Notes: generated by a model not told the origin, from the sequence alone. 64,000 bases of DNA from Nitrososphaerota archaeon (GCA_029785235.1 JAFMAA010000001.1:62001-126000); one strand, 5' to 3'. Positions 41,795 to 52,500 are shown, counted from the stretch's first letter. Numbers and translations are program-made.

Positions 41795-43126
41795 TCATCG
41801 CGACAGGGTCACCCTGCTCAACACGGGTCTGGACTTGGACCAAAACTCGTCCGGAGTCCTATAGGAAGTCTCGACCACCACGTCGGTCTCCATTGTCGAT
41901 TCTAGGTATTGCTTCAGGCGCTGGAGCGCAGAAGGGCTCGGCGCTTCGTCGGGGGAAGTCTTGAGCAGGAACCTGCCTACATCGAGCTGTATCAGCTGAT
42001 AGTCTGCCAGCCCAAGACTGGATTCAGCCCAGTCAGCAACCGTCAAGGGCGAAACCTGCTCCCGGCGACTGTTCATAAGCCAGTCTGCCTTCCGCCCCAG
42101 CACCTTCCTGATCCTCATCAGGTTCGAGCCACAAGGGCAAGCTTCTCCGTCTGCCATTTCCACGACATCTCCCAGCCGGTACCTGATGAACGGCATCAGG
42201 GGGTTATGGAGCGAGGTTACCACGAGCTCGCCCGTTTCGCCTGGTCCGACTGGCTCGTCGTCCTTGAGGACTTCGGGGAAGATGAAGTCCTCATTGAAGT
42301 GGAGTCCCCTGTGAGCCGTGCAGACTGCACCCATCGGACCGACTTCGGCTGCGCCATACCCCCAGAAGATCTCTGAACCATATAGCCCTTCTAACTCTCT
42401 GGCGCAGGTTTGGGTGAATACTTCGTTCGTTAGGACGAGCCCTCTGGGATGGATGCTTTCGCCTCTGGCCTTTAGAAATCGCCCAATCCGCCTGAGGTTT
42501 GACGGCCTGCATATCACGAAATCTGGGTTCATGCTCCTCAGGACTTCGGCGTCCCGCTCGACATCCCAATTTGAACTCAACAACGGCTTCAGAAAGGGAA
42601 GGGGCCGCCCAAGCACTCCGAGCGGGAAGGAGAGTGAGAACGTATCTCGCTTCAGCCGCCCATCCCTGTCTTGTCCAGGGCGCCAATAGGAGGTCGGGGG
42701 CCAGATTGATACTATTCGATGCCACGGCCTCGCTCCATAGTGGAGCAGGTGCCTCACCGTCATCGCTGTAGTCACTGCATGGTACTCCCGAGAGAAAGCA
42801 AGCCTAATCCTGGCCCCGCTGGTGCCGGTGGTCGACGAGTAAGATCCTAAAGTGTTGATGAGGTTCTGCGATATCATCGCCTCTCCATTGCGTTCCACAT
42901 CGCTCCTTTCGAGGATTGGTAGCGTCCTGAGGTCTTCGAGGGACCTGAAGCCGAAGCCCTCAAGGGTCGAGGCGCGAGCGAACCTACGCCTGTAGAAAGG
43001 TACATTTTGGTAAGCCAAGGCGATTACTCGCCTCAGCTTCTTGTACTGGAGCTCCCTCAGCTCTTCTCTGGAGATTCTCGAGTTTCTGAACGCTTCGATG
43101 TAGGTCTTCGCGTCTTCCACTAACAA
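41795..43126 (-). CDS. Phenylacetate-CoA ligase-like adenylate-forming enzyme (copy 1)
   Basis: This 443-residue member of the PaaK/coenzyme F390 synthetase branch of AMP-forming ligases has a nucleotide loop YSSTTGTSGARIRL near residue 95. GYGAAEVGPMGAVC (about 253) is the A5 region, YRLGDVVEM (about 318) comes later, and CPCGSN may bind zinc. It would activate an aromatic or other carboxylic acid to its CoA ester, or form an adenylate for transfer. It is clearly paralogous to the protein at 46039 (same motifs, near-equal length). The start is TTG at 43126 with a GATTTAATG box about 27 nt upstream. Confidence 0.85.
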   Translation of the reverse strand: MLVEDAKTYIEAFRNSRISREELRELQYKKLRRVIALAYQNVPFYRRRFARASTLEGFGFRSLEDLRTLPILERSDVERNGEAMISQNLINTLGSYSSTTGTSGARIRLAFSREYHAVTTAMTVRHLLHYGARPWHRIVSIWPPTSYWRPGQDRDGRLKRDTFSLSFPLGVLGRPLPFLKPLLSSNWDVERDAEVLRSMNPDFVICRPSNLRRIGRFLKARGESIHPRGLVLTNEVFTQTCARELEGLYGSEIFWGYGAAEVGPMGAVCTAHRGLHFNEDFIFPEVLKDDEPVGPGETGELVVTSLHNPLMPFIRYRLGDVVEMADGEACPCGSNLMRIRKVLGRKADWLMNSRREQVSPLTVADWAESSLGLADYQLIQLDVGRFLLKTSPDEAPSPSALQRLKQYLESTMETDVVVETSYRTPDEFWSKSRPVLSRVTLSR

Positions 43127-43300
43127 AGGAGATGAAGGGGTTGACCTGCCCCATTAAATCAATCGGTTAACGCCCTGCTCCATGACCACCATGAGATACC
43201 CTCGACGCTGGAGAGGGCATCACGTCGGGGAAAGCCCTCGGCTTCAGATGCGACGATCGCCCTGCTAGGCGTGGCTCAATCTGCGCACACAATGGAGATC

Positions 43301-44068
43301 CTACTGAACCGGACGTTGACCTTCGAGGTTAGAACCGAGACGGCTACGTATCTCCTCGCAGTAGGCGATGAAGGACGATTGCGTTCTCACCTTCTCGGTT
43401 CTCGGCCGGGGGACGTTGATAGCCACATCGCTGACGAGCTTTGAAGGTCTTGGAGACAGCACCAGCACCCGATCCCCAAGCATGACCGCCTCTGAAACGC
43501 TATGGGTGACGAAGAACACGGTCTTATTCAGGCTCTCCGTGATCTTCAACAGCTCGGTGGCCATCTCTTCCCTCGTGAGTTCGTCAAGCGACCCGAACGG
43601 CTCGTCCATTACGAGTATCTGTGGGTCGTGAATCAGCGCACGGGCCAGGCTTACCCGATGTTGCATCCCGACCGAGAGTTCTCGAGGATACAACGACTCG
43701 AAGCCCTTCAGCCCTACGCTGGCCAGAAGGGCCGAGGCTTTCTTCCGGGCGGATTCCTTATCACCATGGAGCAGTTCAATGGGAAGGAGGACGTTCTCGA
43801 TGGCGCTTCTCCAGGGCATCAACGCAGGCTTTTGATAGACATGTCCCACCCCTCGCATGGGCAACGCGACGGCCTTGCCGGAGATTGTCACGCTCCCAGT
43901 GGTCGGTTCGGTCAGGCCTGTGATGATCCTCAGCAGGGTGGTCTTGCCACACCCTGAGTGCCCCACGATGGACACGAACTCTCCTGCCTTGACGTCGAAT
44001 GAGACTGAATCTATCGCCCTGACGACCCCCTTTTTGCTGGTCGTGTAGGTCTTCGAGACAGACCTCAC
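43301..44068 (-). CDS. ABC transporter ATP-binding protein (SsuB/TauB/nitrate type)
   Basis: This 255-residue ATPase drives the importer encoded upstream. Walker A is GHSGCGKTTLLR (about residues 37-48), the signature is LSVGMQHRVSLARAL (about 130) and Walker B is ILVMDEPFGSLDE, with the switch His in FVTHSVSEA. It belongs to the subfamily that energises sulfonate, taurine, nitrate and thiamine-precursor uptake. The GTG at 44068 begins 22 bp after the permease stop. The frame is open further upstream, so a few more residues are possible. Confidence 0.93.
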   Translation of the reverse strand: MRSVSKTYTTSKKGVVRAIDSVSFDVKAGEFVSIVGHSGCGKTTLLRIITGLTEPTTGSVTISGKAVALPMRGVGHVYQKPALMPWRSAIENVLLPIELLHGDKESARKKASALLASVGLKGFESLYPRELSVGMQHRVSLARALIHDPQILVMDEPFGSLDELTREEMATELLKITESLNKTVFFVTHSVSEAVMLGDRVLVLSPRPSKLVSDVAINVPRPRTEKVRTQSSFIAYCEEIRSRLGSNLEGQRPVQ

Positions 44069-44090
44069 TGAAACCAGGGGGCGGGGACCG

Positions 44091-44864
44091 TCAAGCGTGC
44101 TGGGGCTCCCTCCACGGTACCAAGAGCCGCTCTAGAAGCGCAACAGAGCCATAGAACAAGAACCCCATCAGGACGAGCTCCGCCGCTGCCGCGAACATGA
44201 GCGGGGTGTTCAGGCTGACCTGGGAAGAGAGGATCAAGAAGCCCAGCCCTGAGCTTGACGAGATGAACTCGGCCACCACGGCCCCGACGAGGGCGAGCCC
44301 GGCGGCGACTCTGAGCCCTGCGAAGATGCTGGGCAACGCGCTAGGGAACTGGACCTTCCTCAGCAGGACGAGCTTGCTCGAGTCGAAGGATGTGACGAGG
44401 TCGAGCATCTCCCGTTCCGAAGATTCGAAGCCAGCTACGGCATCCACCACGATGGGGAAGAAACAGACCAGGAAGACCGTCAGTATCCGTGGCATGATGT
44501 TCAACCCAAGCCAGAGAAAGAGGATAGGCGCGAAAGCGACCTTCGGCATCACCTGAGCAGCTACTACGAGAGGCTCTATGACCGCGCGCAGCGGCCGTGA
44601 AAGCACCATTCCAACTGCGAGGGCTATTCCTCCCACCACCGCGAGCAAGAAGCCGGCGAGCACTTCCTCGAGGGTCGCCACGGTGTGCTCAACCCACGGG
44701 ATTCTCCCTGTGGTGAACTGAGCAAAGACGGAAGTTGGAACAGGCAGTATGTAGCTCGGGATGTGCAGTAGAGGGATAATCAGTTGAAGTGCCAACAGGA
44801 CCAGCGCGATGGCTGCGAGAGGCGGCAGGAGGGAGCTAATCGCACGCCTGAGGCTCTGACTCAT
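44091..44864 (-). CDS. ABC transporter permease (SsuC/TauC type)
   Basis: This 257-residue permease has six membrane helices. The cytoplasmic coupling loop carries the EAA-like motif around LVTSFDSSKLVLLRKVQFPSALP (from about residue 157), as in the BPD_transp_1 family of sulfonate, nitrate and hydroxymethylpyrimidine importers. It lies between the substrate-binding protein (37 bp upstream) and the ATPase (22 bp downstream), all on one strand, giving a complete importer operon. Confidence 0.93.
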   Translation of the reverse strand: MSQSLRRAISSLLPPLAAIALVLLALQLIIPLLHIPSYILPVPTSVFAQFTTGRIPWVEHTVATLEEVLAGFLLAVVGGIALAVGMVLSRPLRAVIEPLVVAAQVMPKVAFAPILFLWLGLNIMPRILTVFLVCFFPIVVDAVAGFESSEREMLDLVTSFDSSKLVLLRKVQFPSALPSIFAGLRVAAGLALVGAVVAEFISSSSGLGFLILSSQVSLNTPLMFAAAAELVLMGFLFYGSVALLERLLVPWREPQHA

Positions 44865-44901
44865 GGCCGAACTTCGGATTTCAATCTAAAAGAACATCGC
44901 G

Positions 44902-45951
44902 TCAGGGCGCACGAACGAACTGGTCCGTGTAGAGCGAAGAAACGTTCAGGGAGCTTTGTGAGCCTGTCCCTTCCAAGACGAGGTTTAGAGTCGACTGCAT
45001 CCTGGCAGGACTGAGCCAGCCATAGGTAAGCGGGTTCGAAGTGGTGTTGGCTCCCACCATGCAGCAGGAGAGGAGGAGATTGATGCCTTCGATGGCAGAA
45101 GTCTCGTTGAGCTGGGGCTCGTACTTCACCAACGAGGCCGCCGCTCCAGCGGGATCTTTCGAGGCGGCTACGACGCTCTGCATGGTTGCCAGGACCATCC
45201 TCTGGACTAGTGACGGGTCTTTAGAAATCACCTGGGTGGTGGTCAGCAGAGCTGACCCGTATGCGTCTATCCCGTAAGCTTCGAACGGGAATAGACCCAC
45301 CTGAATTCCATTCGCGGATGCTGCTGCCTGAACATCTCCATAGGAATCCAAGGGCTTCAGGATGTATTGCAGCTTTCCGGAAACGAAGAGGGGAGTTATC
45401 ACAGACTGGCTCCCGTAACTCAACTTCAGGGAGCTCGAGTTGATGCCGTTGAGCTTCGCGAGGACGTAGAACATGTCAGTCTGGACGCTCGTGGAGGGGC
45501 TGTTCGCACCCCCGGCCTGTCCTTCTAGGTCCGCGAGGGAGCTGATGGTAGCTTTGTTGTAGTAGATGCTGTAGAACGTCTTCTGATACACGGCCGCCAC
45601 TACCCTGACGTTGGTTATGTTCGAAGACAACTCGGCGAGCACGAGTCCGGGGACGTCTGCCAGCGCGAAGTCGACTTTTCCCGCCGCTAGCGCCGATATG
45701 GAGGCTGACGCTCCTGTCCCAGGTTGTATCGTAAGGTCAATCCCGTTAGACTTGTAGATCCCGTGATCTAGGCCGTAATAGTAAGGGAAGTGGTTGTATG
45801 TGGGAGTGAAATCGAGGAGGAGGGTCACTTTGTCGGGGGCAACGCTCGACCCCGCGTAGACGTACAACCCCCCTGCAGCGACGACCAGAATCAGAATGAC
45901 AGATACGACGGCCGTCGTCCGGCCGATGCCGTATGGCGCGGCGATGTGCAA
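44902..45951 (-). CDS. ABC substrate-binding protein, NMT1/SsuA family, membrane-anchored
   Basis: This 349-residue extracellular solute receptor has an N-terminal membrane helix or signal anchor (TTAVVSVILILVVAAGGLYVY, about 11-31). The NMT1/THI5-like fold starts at LLLDFTPTYNHFPYYYGLDHG, followed by GKVDFALADVPGL. The phrase DFTPTYNHFPYYYG resembles hydroxymethylpyrimidine and riboflavin-type binding proteins (xWxPNxxHxGxY) more than sulfonate ones. No Cys for a lipobox is apparent. The start is TTG. The true ligand is unknown, but the two flanking CoA-ligase-like genes suggest an organic acid. Confidence 0.88.
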   Translation of the reverse strand: MHIAAPYGIGRTTAVVSVILILVVAAGGLYVYAGSSVAPDKVTLLLDFTPTYNHFPYYYGLDHGIYKSNGIDLTIQPGTGASASISALAAGKVDFALADVPGLVLAELSSNITNVRVVAAVYQKTFYSIYYNKATISSLADLEGQAGGANSPSTSVQTDMFYVLAKLNGINSSSLKLSYGSQSVITPLFVSGKLQYILKPLDSYGDVQAAASANGIQVGLFPFEAYGIDAYGSALLTTTQVISKDPSLVQRMVLATMQSVVAASKDPAGAAASLVKYEPQLNETSAIEGINLLLSCCMVGANTTSNPLTYGWLSPARMQSTLNLVLEGTGSQSSLNVSSLYTDQFVRAP

Positions 45952-46038
45952 TAGCTGGGACGGTTGGTAAGGCGTGATTTCAACCTTCGCCCCCCAACTG
46001 CCACGCGGAGGGACCTACGGGGGGCGTAGGGCGGAGGT

Positions 46039-47394
46039 CTAGGCGTGATTGGTCAGTATGACAAGAGGCCTAGCCTTGGACCAAAGTTCCCCCTCCGGAC
46101 GCGCCTCTACTGTCAAATAGACGTGAGCCCCCACGACTGAAGCGAGATACTCCACTATACCCTCCAAGGCATCCTTTGGTAACGCGGACCCAGGCGAGAC
46201 CCTCAGCCTGAACCTTGTCGGTTCGGTCTGGATAATTTGGAAGTCACGAAGGCCGAACCCTGACTCGATGGCATCAGCCACCTGAAGAGGCGAAACACGC
46301 GCTCCATCGTATCCGAGCAGGCAGTCGACAGCTTTCCCGTGTACCGACCTCAGGCGCCTGAGGTTTGACCCGCAGGGGCAGGTACCTTCCTCCGCGAGTT
46401 CGACCAGGTCCCCAACAGGGTATCTGATCAGCGGCATCGAAGGATTGTGAAGCTGAGTCACCACCAACTCCCCAGACTCACCTGGCGCCACTTGTTCCCC
46501 GTCTCTGATGACCTCGAAGATTGTGTAGTCTTCGTTAAGGTGTATCCCCGTCTTGAATCTGCAGTCCGCCCCTATGCTTCCAGCCTCAGTGGATCCATAC
46601 ATGCGGAGCGTCTTAGCTTTGAATCCCACCTCCAATTCCTTGGCGCAAGAGTCAGTCAGGATTTCGTTGGTGCAAATCAGGCCCTTGGCGGCTATCTCCT
46701 GTCCGCCTGAGCGCATCGCCACCCCTATTCTCCTCAAGTGGCTCGGCCTGCAAAAGATGAAACTTGGATTGAGAGCCGCAAGCCTCGCGGCTTCCATCTC
46801 CACGTCAGAAGGGATGCTTCGGAGCACCTTGACCTGCGGTATGGGCCTACCAAGGAACGTCGCAAATGGCACTTCAGCCAGCTGCGTGGTACTCCGCACT
46901 GACCCGTCCTTGTCAATCCTGGTCCGCCATCCTCGCGGAGGATCCCATACTGTTACGACCTTATCCCATGGCTTAAGGCCGAAGTTCATGAGCCTTCTCA
47001 GGTAGAGACAGTCCCTCACAGTGATGAACTCTCTCGAATAGGCGATGCCGACGGAGGCACCAGTAGTGCCGCTAGTGACCTTCGCGAACTCTGGCAGGGC
47101 TCCCCTCGACCGGAGATCGCCGTTGACGTCTCGGCGTATGTCTTCCTTAGTCAGGAACGGCAGCTTCTTCAAGTCTGCTACTCCTTTGATGTCTTCGGGA
47201 ACAAGCCCCGAGCGCTTGAAGGCAGACTTGTAATAAGGCACAAAGAGGTTCACGTGCCTGACCAGACGCCTCAACTTCTCGTCCTGGAGCTTCCTGAGGT
47301 CCTGCACGGAGAATCGGTACGACCGCATCGCGGACGCTAAGCCGACAGTTACTCCGGCGTAGTGCGCCCAGCTCTTCGGAAAGTCGAGCTTCAA
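46039..47394 (-). CDS. Phenylacetate-CoA ligase-like adenylate-forming enzyme (copy 2)
   Basis: This 451-residue paralogue of the ligase at 41795 shares KVTSGTTGASVGIAYSREF (about 108) as nucleotide loop and MYGSTEAGSIGADC (about 263). FCRPSHLRRIG occurs here where the other copy has ICRPSNLRRIG, and both have a CPCGSNLRRLR block. It lies 87 bp upstream of the ABC importer on the same strand and could be co-transcribed with it. The presence of two diverged copies around one importer suggests different acids or a heteromeric enzyme. The start is TTG at 47394. Substrate is unknown. Confidence 0.85.
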   Translation of the reverse strand: MKLDFPKSWAHYAGVTVGLASAMRSYRFSVQDLRKLQDEKLRRLVRHVNLFVPYYKSAFKRSGLVPEDIKGVADLKKLPFLTKEDIRRDVNGDLRSRGALPEFAKVTSGTTGASVGIAYSREFITVRDCLYLRRLMNFGLKPWDKVVTVWDPPRGWRTRIDKDGSVRSTTQLAEVPFATFLGRPIPQVKVLRSIPSDVEMEAARLAALNPSFIFCRPSHLRRIGVAMRSGGQEIAAKGLICTNEILTDSCAKELEVGFKAKTLRMYGSTEAGSIGADCRFKTGIHLNEDYTIFEVIRDGEQVAPGESGELVVTQLHNPSMPLIRYPVGDLVELAEEGTCPCGSNLRRLRSVHGKAVDCLLGYDGARVSPLQVADAIESGFGLRDFQIIQTEPTRFRLRVSPGSALPKDALEGIVEYLASVVGAHVYLTVEARPEGELWSKARPLVILTNHA

Positions 47395-47764
47395 ACGCTG
47401 TCTCCCAACTCGCCCCTCACTCCGTAGGTTCCTAGTTAAGGTGCACCGTGAGGCAGAGGCACCCGACTGGAGGCGGGCCCACTTTGCACAGCGCTGGGAG
47501 CCATATGTTCATGGAAACCTTGTCGTCATCCCGCTTGATGAGCGCGCCTTGACACCCCGACTGCACGAAAGGGAAGAGGGGCAAATGACAGGATTGGAGG
47601 CGCGTTGAACTGGAAGTCCGGAGGGGACCGGCGGAGAATCGCCCTGCCATGGAAAGGAGTCGGCCGGGCCTCGCTGTGCCACGTTGTCCAACAAGTCCTG
47701 CGAGGCCACGAAGGGCCCGGCAACACCCCCGCCAACCAGCGAAGCATCTCTAACCATAGGGTGG
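47395..47764. other. Intergenic stretch without recognised gene
   Basis: These 370 nt separate the ligase start from the GT4 gene end. Small open frames on both strands overlap one another and look like chance openings in G+C-rich DNA. A CTAGTTAAGG segment at 47431-47440 could belong to the ligase promoter. Confidence 0.45.
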
Positions 47765-48973
47765 TCAAGTCAGCATGCTTTCGTAAAGCGCCTCCATTCT
47801 GTTCGCAACTGCGCCCATTGTGTATGTTGATCGATATGTGGTGTAGGCGTCCCTCCCCATTTCTGCCGCCTTCAGCGGGTCCCTGAAGAGGCTCGCCATC
47901 TTGGCCGCCCACGCCCCCGCGTCAAAGGGCGAGACGAGAAAGCCTTCCCTCCCGTCGGTGATGATGTCTGACATGGGCCTGACATCTGAGGCGAGGACCG
48001 ACCGCGCAGAGGCAAACCCCTCTATCATGGAGATCCCAAAGCCCTCCATCAGGCTCGGAAAGACCATGAACAGGGATCTTGAAATCAGCCTCAGCTTATC
48101 CTCCTGCCGAACCCAACCCGCAAATATGACGTTGACGTGGAGCGAAGCCGCCAATCCCTCGAGCGCCCGGCGGTGGGGCCCGTCCCCCACCACGTAGAGT
48201 CGGACTTCGGGAACCTCGTGGGAAAGCTTCGCCATGGCCGCCAGGATTGTTTCCAGGTTCTTGTAGAAGACCAGCCTGCCCACGAAGACCACCTCAGGGC
48301 GACCAGGAGGAGGGGGCGGGGCGGCGGGGTAGTCCAGCTCGTCTATGCCGTTAGGAACAACAGCCAAGCACCTTGGTTCGACTCCGCATCCAATCAGATC
48401 GTCTCTTGTCGATTCGCTGACGGCGTGGAAGACGGACGGCTTCAAGTTGAGGACCGTGGCCTCTAGAAACCTGGCGACGACAGCCGAAAACGAAGGGAAG
48501 CGGGAGCCTGACTCTCGCTTCCAGGCCTCCCAAAACGCGGCGGAGGACCTCCTATAGACGTCATGGAAGGTTATCACGTGGGGTGACCTGAATATACGGG
48601 CACATGCGGCTCCGCTGAGCGATGGGACATACGTGTTAGAGTGGACGAGCGTGCGACCCAGCGTTCGATACCCAGCCATCAGCCTGACCCCAGCTATAAG
48701 TGAAGATACGAAGAAACTCAGGTTTGAGAGGAGGCCAGAAGGAAGCGCGCCGCCGTAGGGCATTTTGAGTCCAACTCTGTGCACACTAATCCCATCCACC
48801 CCTTCCGATGATGGTGCCCCGTGAACCCTCTGGGTGATGACGTGCACCTCATGCCCGCGCCTTACCATCTCCCTTGCCAACATGTAGATGAGGTATTCCC
48901 CCCCTCCATACGTCAGCGGATAGAAGAACTGCGTGAAGTAGATGACCCTTGTTTTCCCTCTTCCCCTGCTCAA
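47765..48973 (-). CDS. Family 4 glycosyltransferase (group 1)
   Basis: This 402-residue GT-B retaining glycosyltransferase has the N-terminal acceptor loop FFYPLTYGGGEYLIYMLA (about 17-34), with donor region PEVVFVGRLVFYKNLETIL (about 223). The E-x7-E motif is in EGFGISMIEGFASARSVLAS (about 313-332), with GFLVSPFDA after it. Such enzymes build surface polysaccharides, glycolipids or protein glycans from nucleotide sugars. It stands alone between two gene-free stretches. The start is TTG. Together with the GT2, the GT-C-like protein and the nucleotidyltransferase, it completes a plausible surface glycan pathway. Confidence 0.92.
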   Translation of the reverse strand: MSRGRGKTRVIYFTQFFYPLTYGGGEYLIYMLAREMVRRGHEVHVITQRVHGAPSSEGVDGISVHRVGLKMPYGGALPSGLLSNLSFFVSSLIAGVRLMAGYRTLGRTLVHSNTYVPSLSGAACARIFRSPHVITFHDVYRRSSAAFWEAWKRESGSRFPSFSAVVARFLEATVLNLKPSVFHAVSESTRDDLIGCGVEPRCLAVVPNGIDELDYPAAPPPPPGRPEVVFVGRLVFYKNLETILAAMAKLSHEVPEVRLYVVGDGPHRRALEGLAASLHVNVIFAGWVRQEDKLRLISRSLFMVFPSLMEGFGISMIEGFASARSVLASDVRPMSDIITDGREGFLVSPFDAGAWAAKMASLFRDPLKAAEMGRDAYTTYRSTYTMGAVANRMEALYESMLT

Positions 48974-49543
48974 AGGCTGACCTCCTCCAATGGCCGAGAA
49001 CGGGTCATGAAGTGCCTGATACGCGTGCGTCTAAAAAGAGATTTGAGCGAGGGTAGTGTTCCCTGCCAGAAAAGAGCTGGCCGGGCCAGACAAATTCCAG
49101 ACAGCGGTCCGGAGATTCGCGTGTGCGTCCTTGACGGGAGGCCATCGAAAGTGCCAGGCGTTGGGCCAACCGTCGCGCTTCGCTTGATTCGGCGTCTGGG
49201 ATGGACAAATGGAAGGCTATCAATCCTGAATATGAGTTGACCTGTGACGTCAACAGGACTGAGAACACGATCCATGCCAGTCATGGGTCGAACCTCACCG
49301 ACCCGCAGGGGGGAACCGCTTTGGTCCCGTCACTGAGCCGACGAGCGTCGGGTTAAGAGCGTACAAGGGTTGACGCCTGGCTCTGGAGCACTTCAGTGAC
49401 CCATAGCGCGGAATGATGAATGCGTGGGATGCTGGAAGCTCCATGGACGAAAGTCACCCAGAAACGTTGCGGGGAGGCAGAAGCTCAGGCCGAAGCACGG
49501 ACCTCCTTGGTAGTTTAAAAAGGCCCGAGAGGCAGCTGACTTT
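48974..49543. other. Intergenic stretch without recognised gene, ending in the aIF2-gamma promoter
   Basis: About 570 nt contain no open frame with family similarity. ATGATGA near 49412 resembles a box C of a C/D RNA, but I find no matching box D at the right distance. The last 30 nt are the promoter of the aIF2-gamma gene. Confidence 0.45.
49514..49521 (+). promoter_or_regulatory. TATA box of the aIF2-gamma gene
   Basis: TTTAAAAA is centred 27 nt before the GTG start at 49544, fitting a leaderless transcript. Confidence 0.7.
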
Positions 49544-52500
49544 GTGTCTGAACAGAAGGCCTCGGAGGCATCGCAGCTGCAGACCCCGCTCCCGAAGCAA
49601 CCCGAGGTGAACATCGGCACCTCCGGGCACGTCGACCATGGGAAGTGCGTCGGTTATTTTGATTACGCTTTAGTGAATGGCCAGCCAATGACAGGTCAAG
49701 AGATTGACAATTTGATGTCGCAACAAGGCAAGCTCATTGCAAGAATTGACGAGGGAGAATACTACTCGTTCGAGGATAACTCTGTAATATCCATGGATGA
49801 AAAATTTCAGCCCGTCATCGGCAAAGCGAGGTTCTACAAGGAACACTATCGAGGAGTAATGGTGAACATCGAGACGTCGACGGGCAGAAAAATTTCAGTC
49901 ACACCCTCACACCCTCTCCTAGTCAACCGAGGCGGTACAATCCTTTGGATTCCATCAGAAGCCCTTGCTCAGGGAGACCACGTTTCCATTCTGAGGACCG
50001 TTCCGCTCCCTGAGGACGCGGCATTCTACGAGCCTGTGAATGAAATGCGGCAGATGTTTGACTTGGTCACGTGGGAGGAGTACGAACAGTTGCGCGTGGC
50101 ATCCAACGAGTTCTCCAACTTGCATGGTTTGGACGAAAGGCAGATTGACCAGATTCGAATCGTCGCTGGGCTGCCGGTCAGCAAGCTGTGCAGGCGTGCG
50201 AAAGTTAGCGAGAACAGCTACCGGAAGCTTCTCCGGGGCAAACCAATTCGCATTGATTCGAGGGTGAGACTGCTTACAGCCCTCGAAAGAAGCGGGATGC
50301 AACGGCTGACGCCAGGGCAATTCCTGATTGGGATGAAGCGCGGGAGGTACCCAACGCGCAAACTCACTTCATTAACCATGGACGTCGACCTAGCCAAGTG
50401 GTTCGCCTTTGTCTGGTCCGGGGGGACCAGCCGCGCTAACTCCGTTGGCGTAACGCAGACAGTCCAGATGGAAATGCTTCTGGAGTGGCGAGAAATCACA
50501 AGGCGGAAACTTGGAGTCGAAATCAGAGCTTACAAGGACGGTAGCTATAGAATCAACAATTTTCCATTCGTCTGGTACCTGCGGAAGAAGTTCGGTTTCG
50601 TTCCGGGAAACGAGTCGGTGCGCCACATACAACCGTGGGTCTGCAAGCTCCCCAAGGCCCAGAAGAAGGCGTTCCTAAGGTGGTTTCTGACTCTGGACGG
50701 TGAATTCGATAAGCATTCCGGCCAGATCATAGTCACCCAAGCCAACGAGAAGAACATCGTGATACTTGCATACCTTCTCCATTCCTTTGGAATTGTCCCT
50801 CGACTCGGTGTCCGAACCCGGAAACTTAAGAGAGGCATGAAGGAATACTTCAAACTTTCCATCTCCGGCAGGAGCGACCTTGGGACCTTCGCACGCGAGA
50901 TTGGTTTCGAGGACTTGAGAATCCAAGAGAAGCTGACGCGATACCTCGAGAGAATCAAGAAGGAATCAAAGGAAACAGATTTCTCAATTCCAATCGACTT
51001 TGACACCTTCAAGGAGCATCTCCGAATATCTGGGCTCGTGCGAGAGGGGTTTGGGGGAACAGCACCCCCATTCATGGGGAGCTCGGAATGGTACAAGGCA
51101 TACGAGATGGCAGGGACGAGCGGGCGCCTCTCCCGAACAAGGCTCCTTCTCGTCATCCGCGAGATTGACTCGCAGGTGCAAAGGCTACAAGGATCACTCT
51201 CCAGGCTACGTTCGTCACCCTCAGGCATTCTCGCGCACATGTCCCTCGCTGGATTCCCGCAGGGAACGATCGCAAACGAGCTCGGTTTCAGTCGCAGAAA
51301 ACTGATGAGAATCCTGAAGAAAGGAACGGCAACTGAACTGGAGTCTCTCGCAGTCCACGTCGAAGAAAAGACCCGCAAGAACATAAAGTCGATTGAATCT
51401 TGGTTGGTACAGCTGCGGCGACTGGCGACAACCCCGATGGAGTTTGACAGGATCGACAGGATTGATCGCGAGACATACGATGGGATGGTGTTCGACCTCA
51501 GCGTTCCGGGGCCCATGAACTTCATCGGAGGAACCACGTCCATCGTCTGTCACAACACGACCCTTACCCAGGCACTCACCGGCGTGTGGGCCAGCGCCCA
51601 CAGCGAAGAGCTCAGGCGCGGAATCACAATCAAAGTCGGCTACGCCGACGCCGCGGTCTACAAATGCACCCAGGACCACGGCGCAGCTTCCTACTCGACT
51701 AGCCCCGTCTGCCCGGTGTGCGGGAGGAAGACGGTGTTCCTGCGGGCGATCAGCTTCGTAGACTGCCCGGGGCACGAGAGCCTCATGACCAACATGCTCG
51801 CCGGGGCGTTCCTTATGGACGGAGCCCTTTTGGTAGTGGCTGCCAACGAGCCTGTCCCGAAGCCCCAGACTCGGGAGCACCTCCAGGCTCTCCAGATGCT
51901 CGGGATGAAGAAGATAGTGATAGCGCAGAACAAGGTCGACCTCGTCACAGACGCGGAGGCAGAGAAGAACTACTCCCAGATTCAGAAGTTCACCAAAGGG
52001 ACTGTCGCTGAAAGCGCGCCAATAATACCCATATCGGCCCAGCAAAAGCTGAACATCGACGCCCTCATCGAATCCCTCGAAAGCGTGGTCCCCACGCCGA
52101 AGAGAGACGCGGGCGCCAGCCCTCTCATGTACATACTGAGGAGCTTCGACGTGAACAAGCCAGGCGCGGCCGTACAAGGGCTCTCAGGGGGGGTACTGGG
52201 AGGGAGCCTGACCCGGGGGGAGCTCAGGGTGGGTGAAGAGATAGAGCTCAGACCCGGGATGGTGGACGAAAGGAGCGGGAAGTTCGTCCCTGTGATAACC
52301 AAGGTGTCTAGCCTCCAGACAAGCGCTGGCCCGTCAGACCGGGTCGGGCCCGGTGGGTTGATCGCCGTAGGGACACATCTCGATCCCACGTTCGTCAAAG
52401 GGGACCAGATGGTGGGGAGCGTCATAGGCAAGCCAGGGACCCTCCCGGAGACCCTCGAGCACGTCACGCTCGATGTGACACTGCTCGAGACGGCCGTAGG

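Noticed and set aside
49405..49470. C/D box small RNA (ATGATGA)
   Set aside because: A box C match exists, but no CTGA box D at suitable spacing and no terminal stem were found.
50545..51543. 332-codon minus-strand frame opposite the aIF2-gamma intein
   Set aside because: The plus frame is an intein with complete splicing motifs. The opposite frame has no recognisable features.
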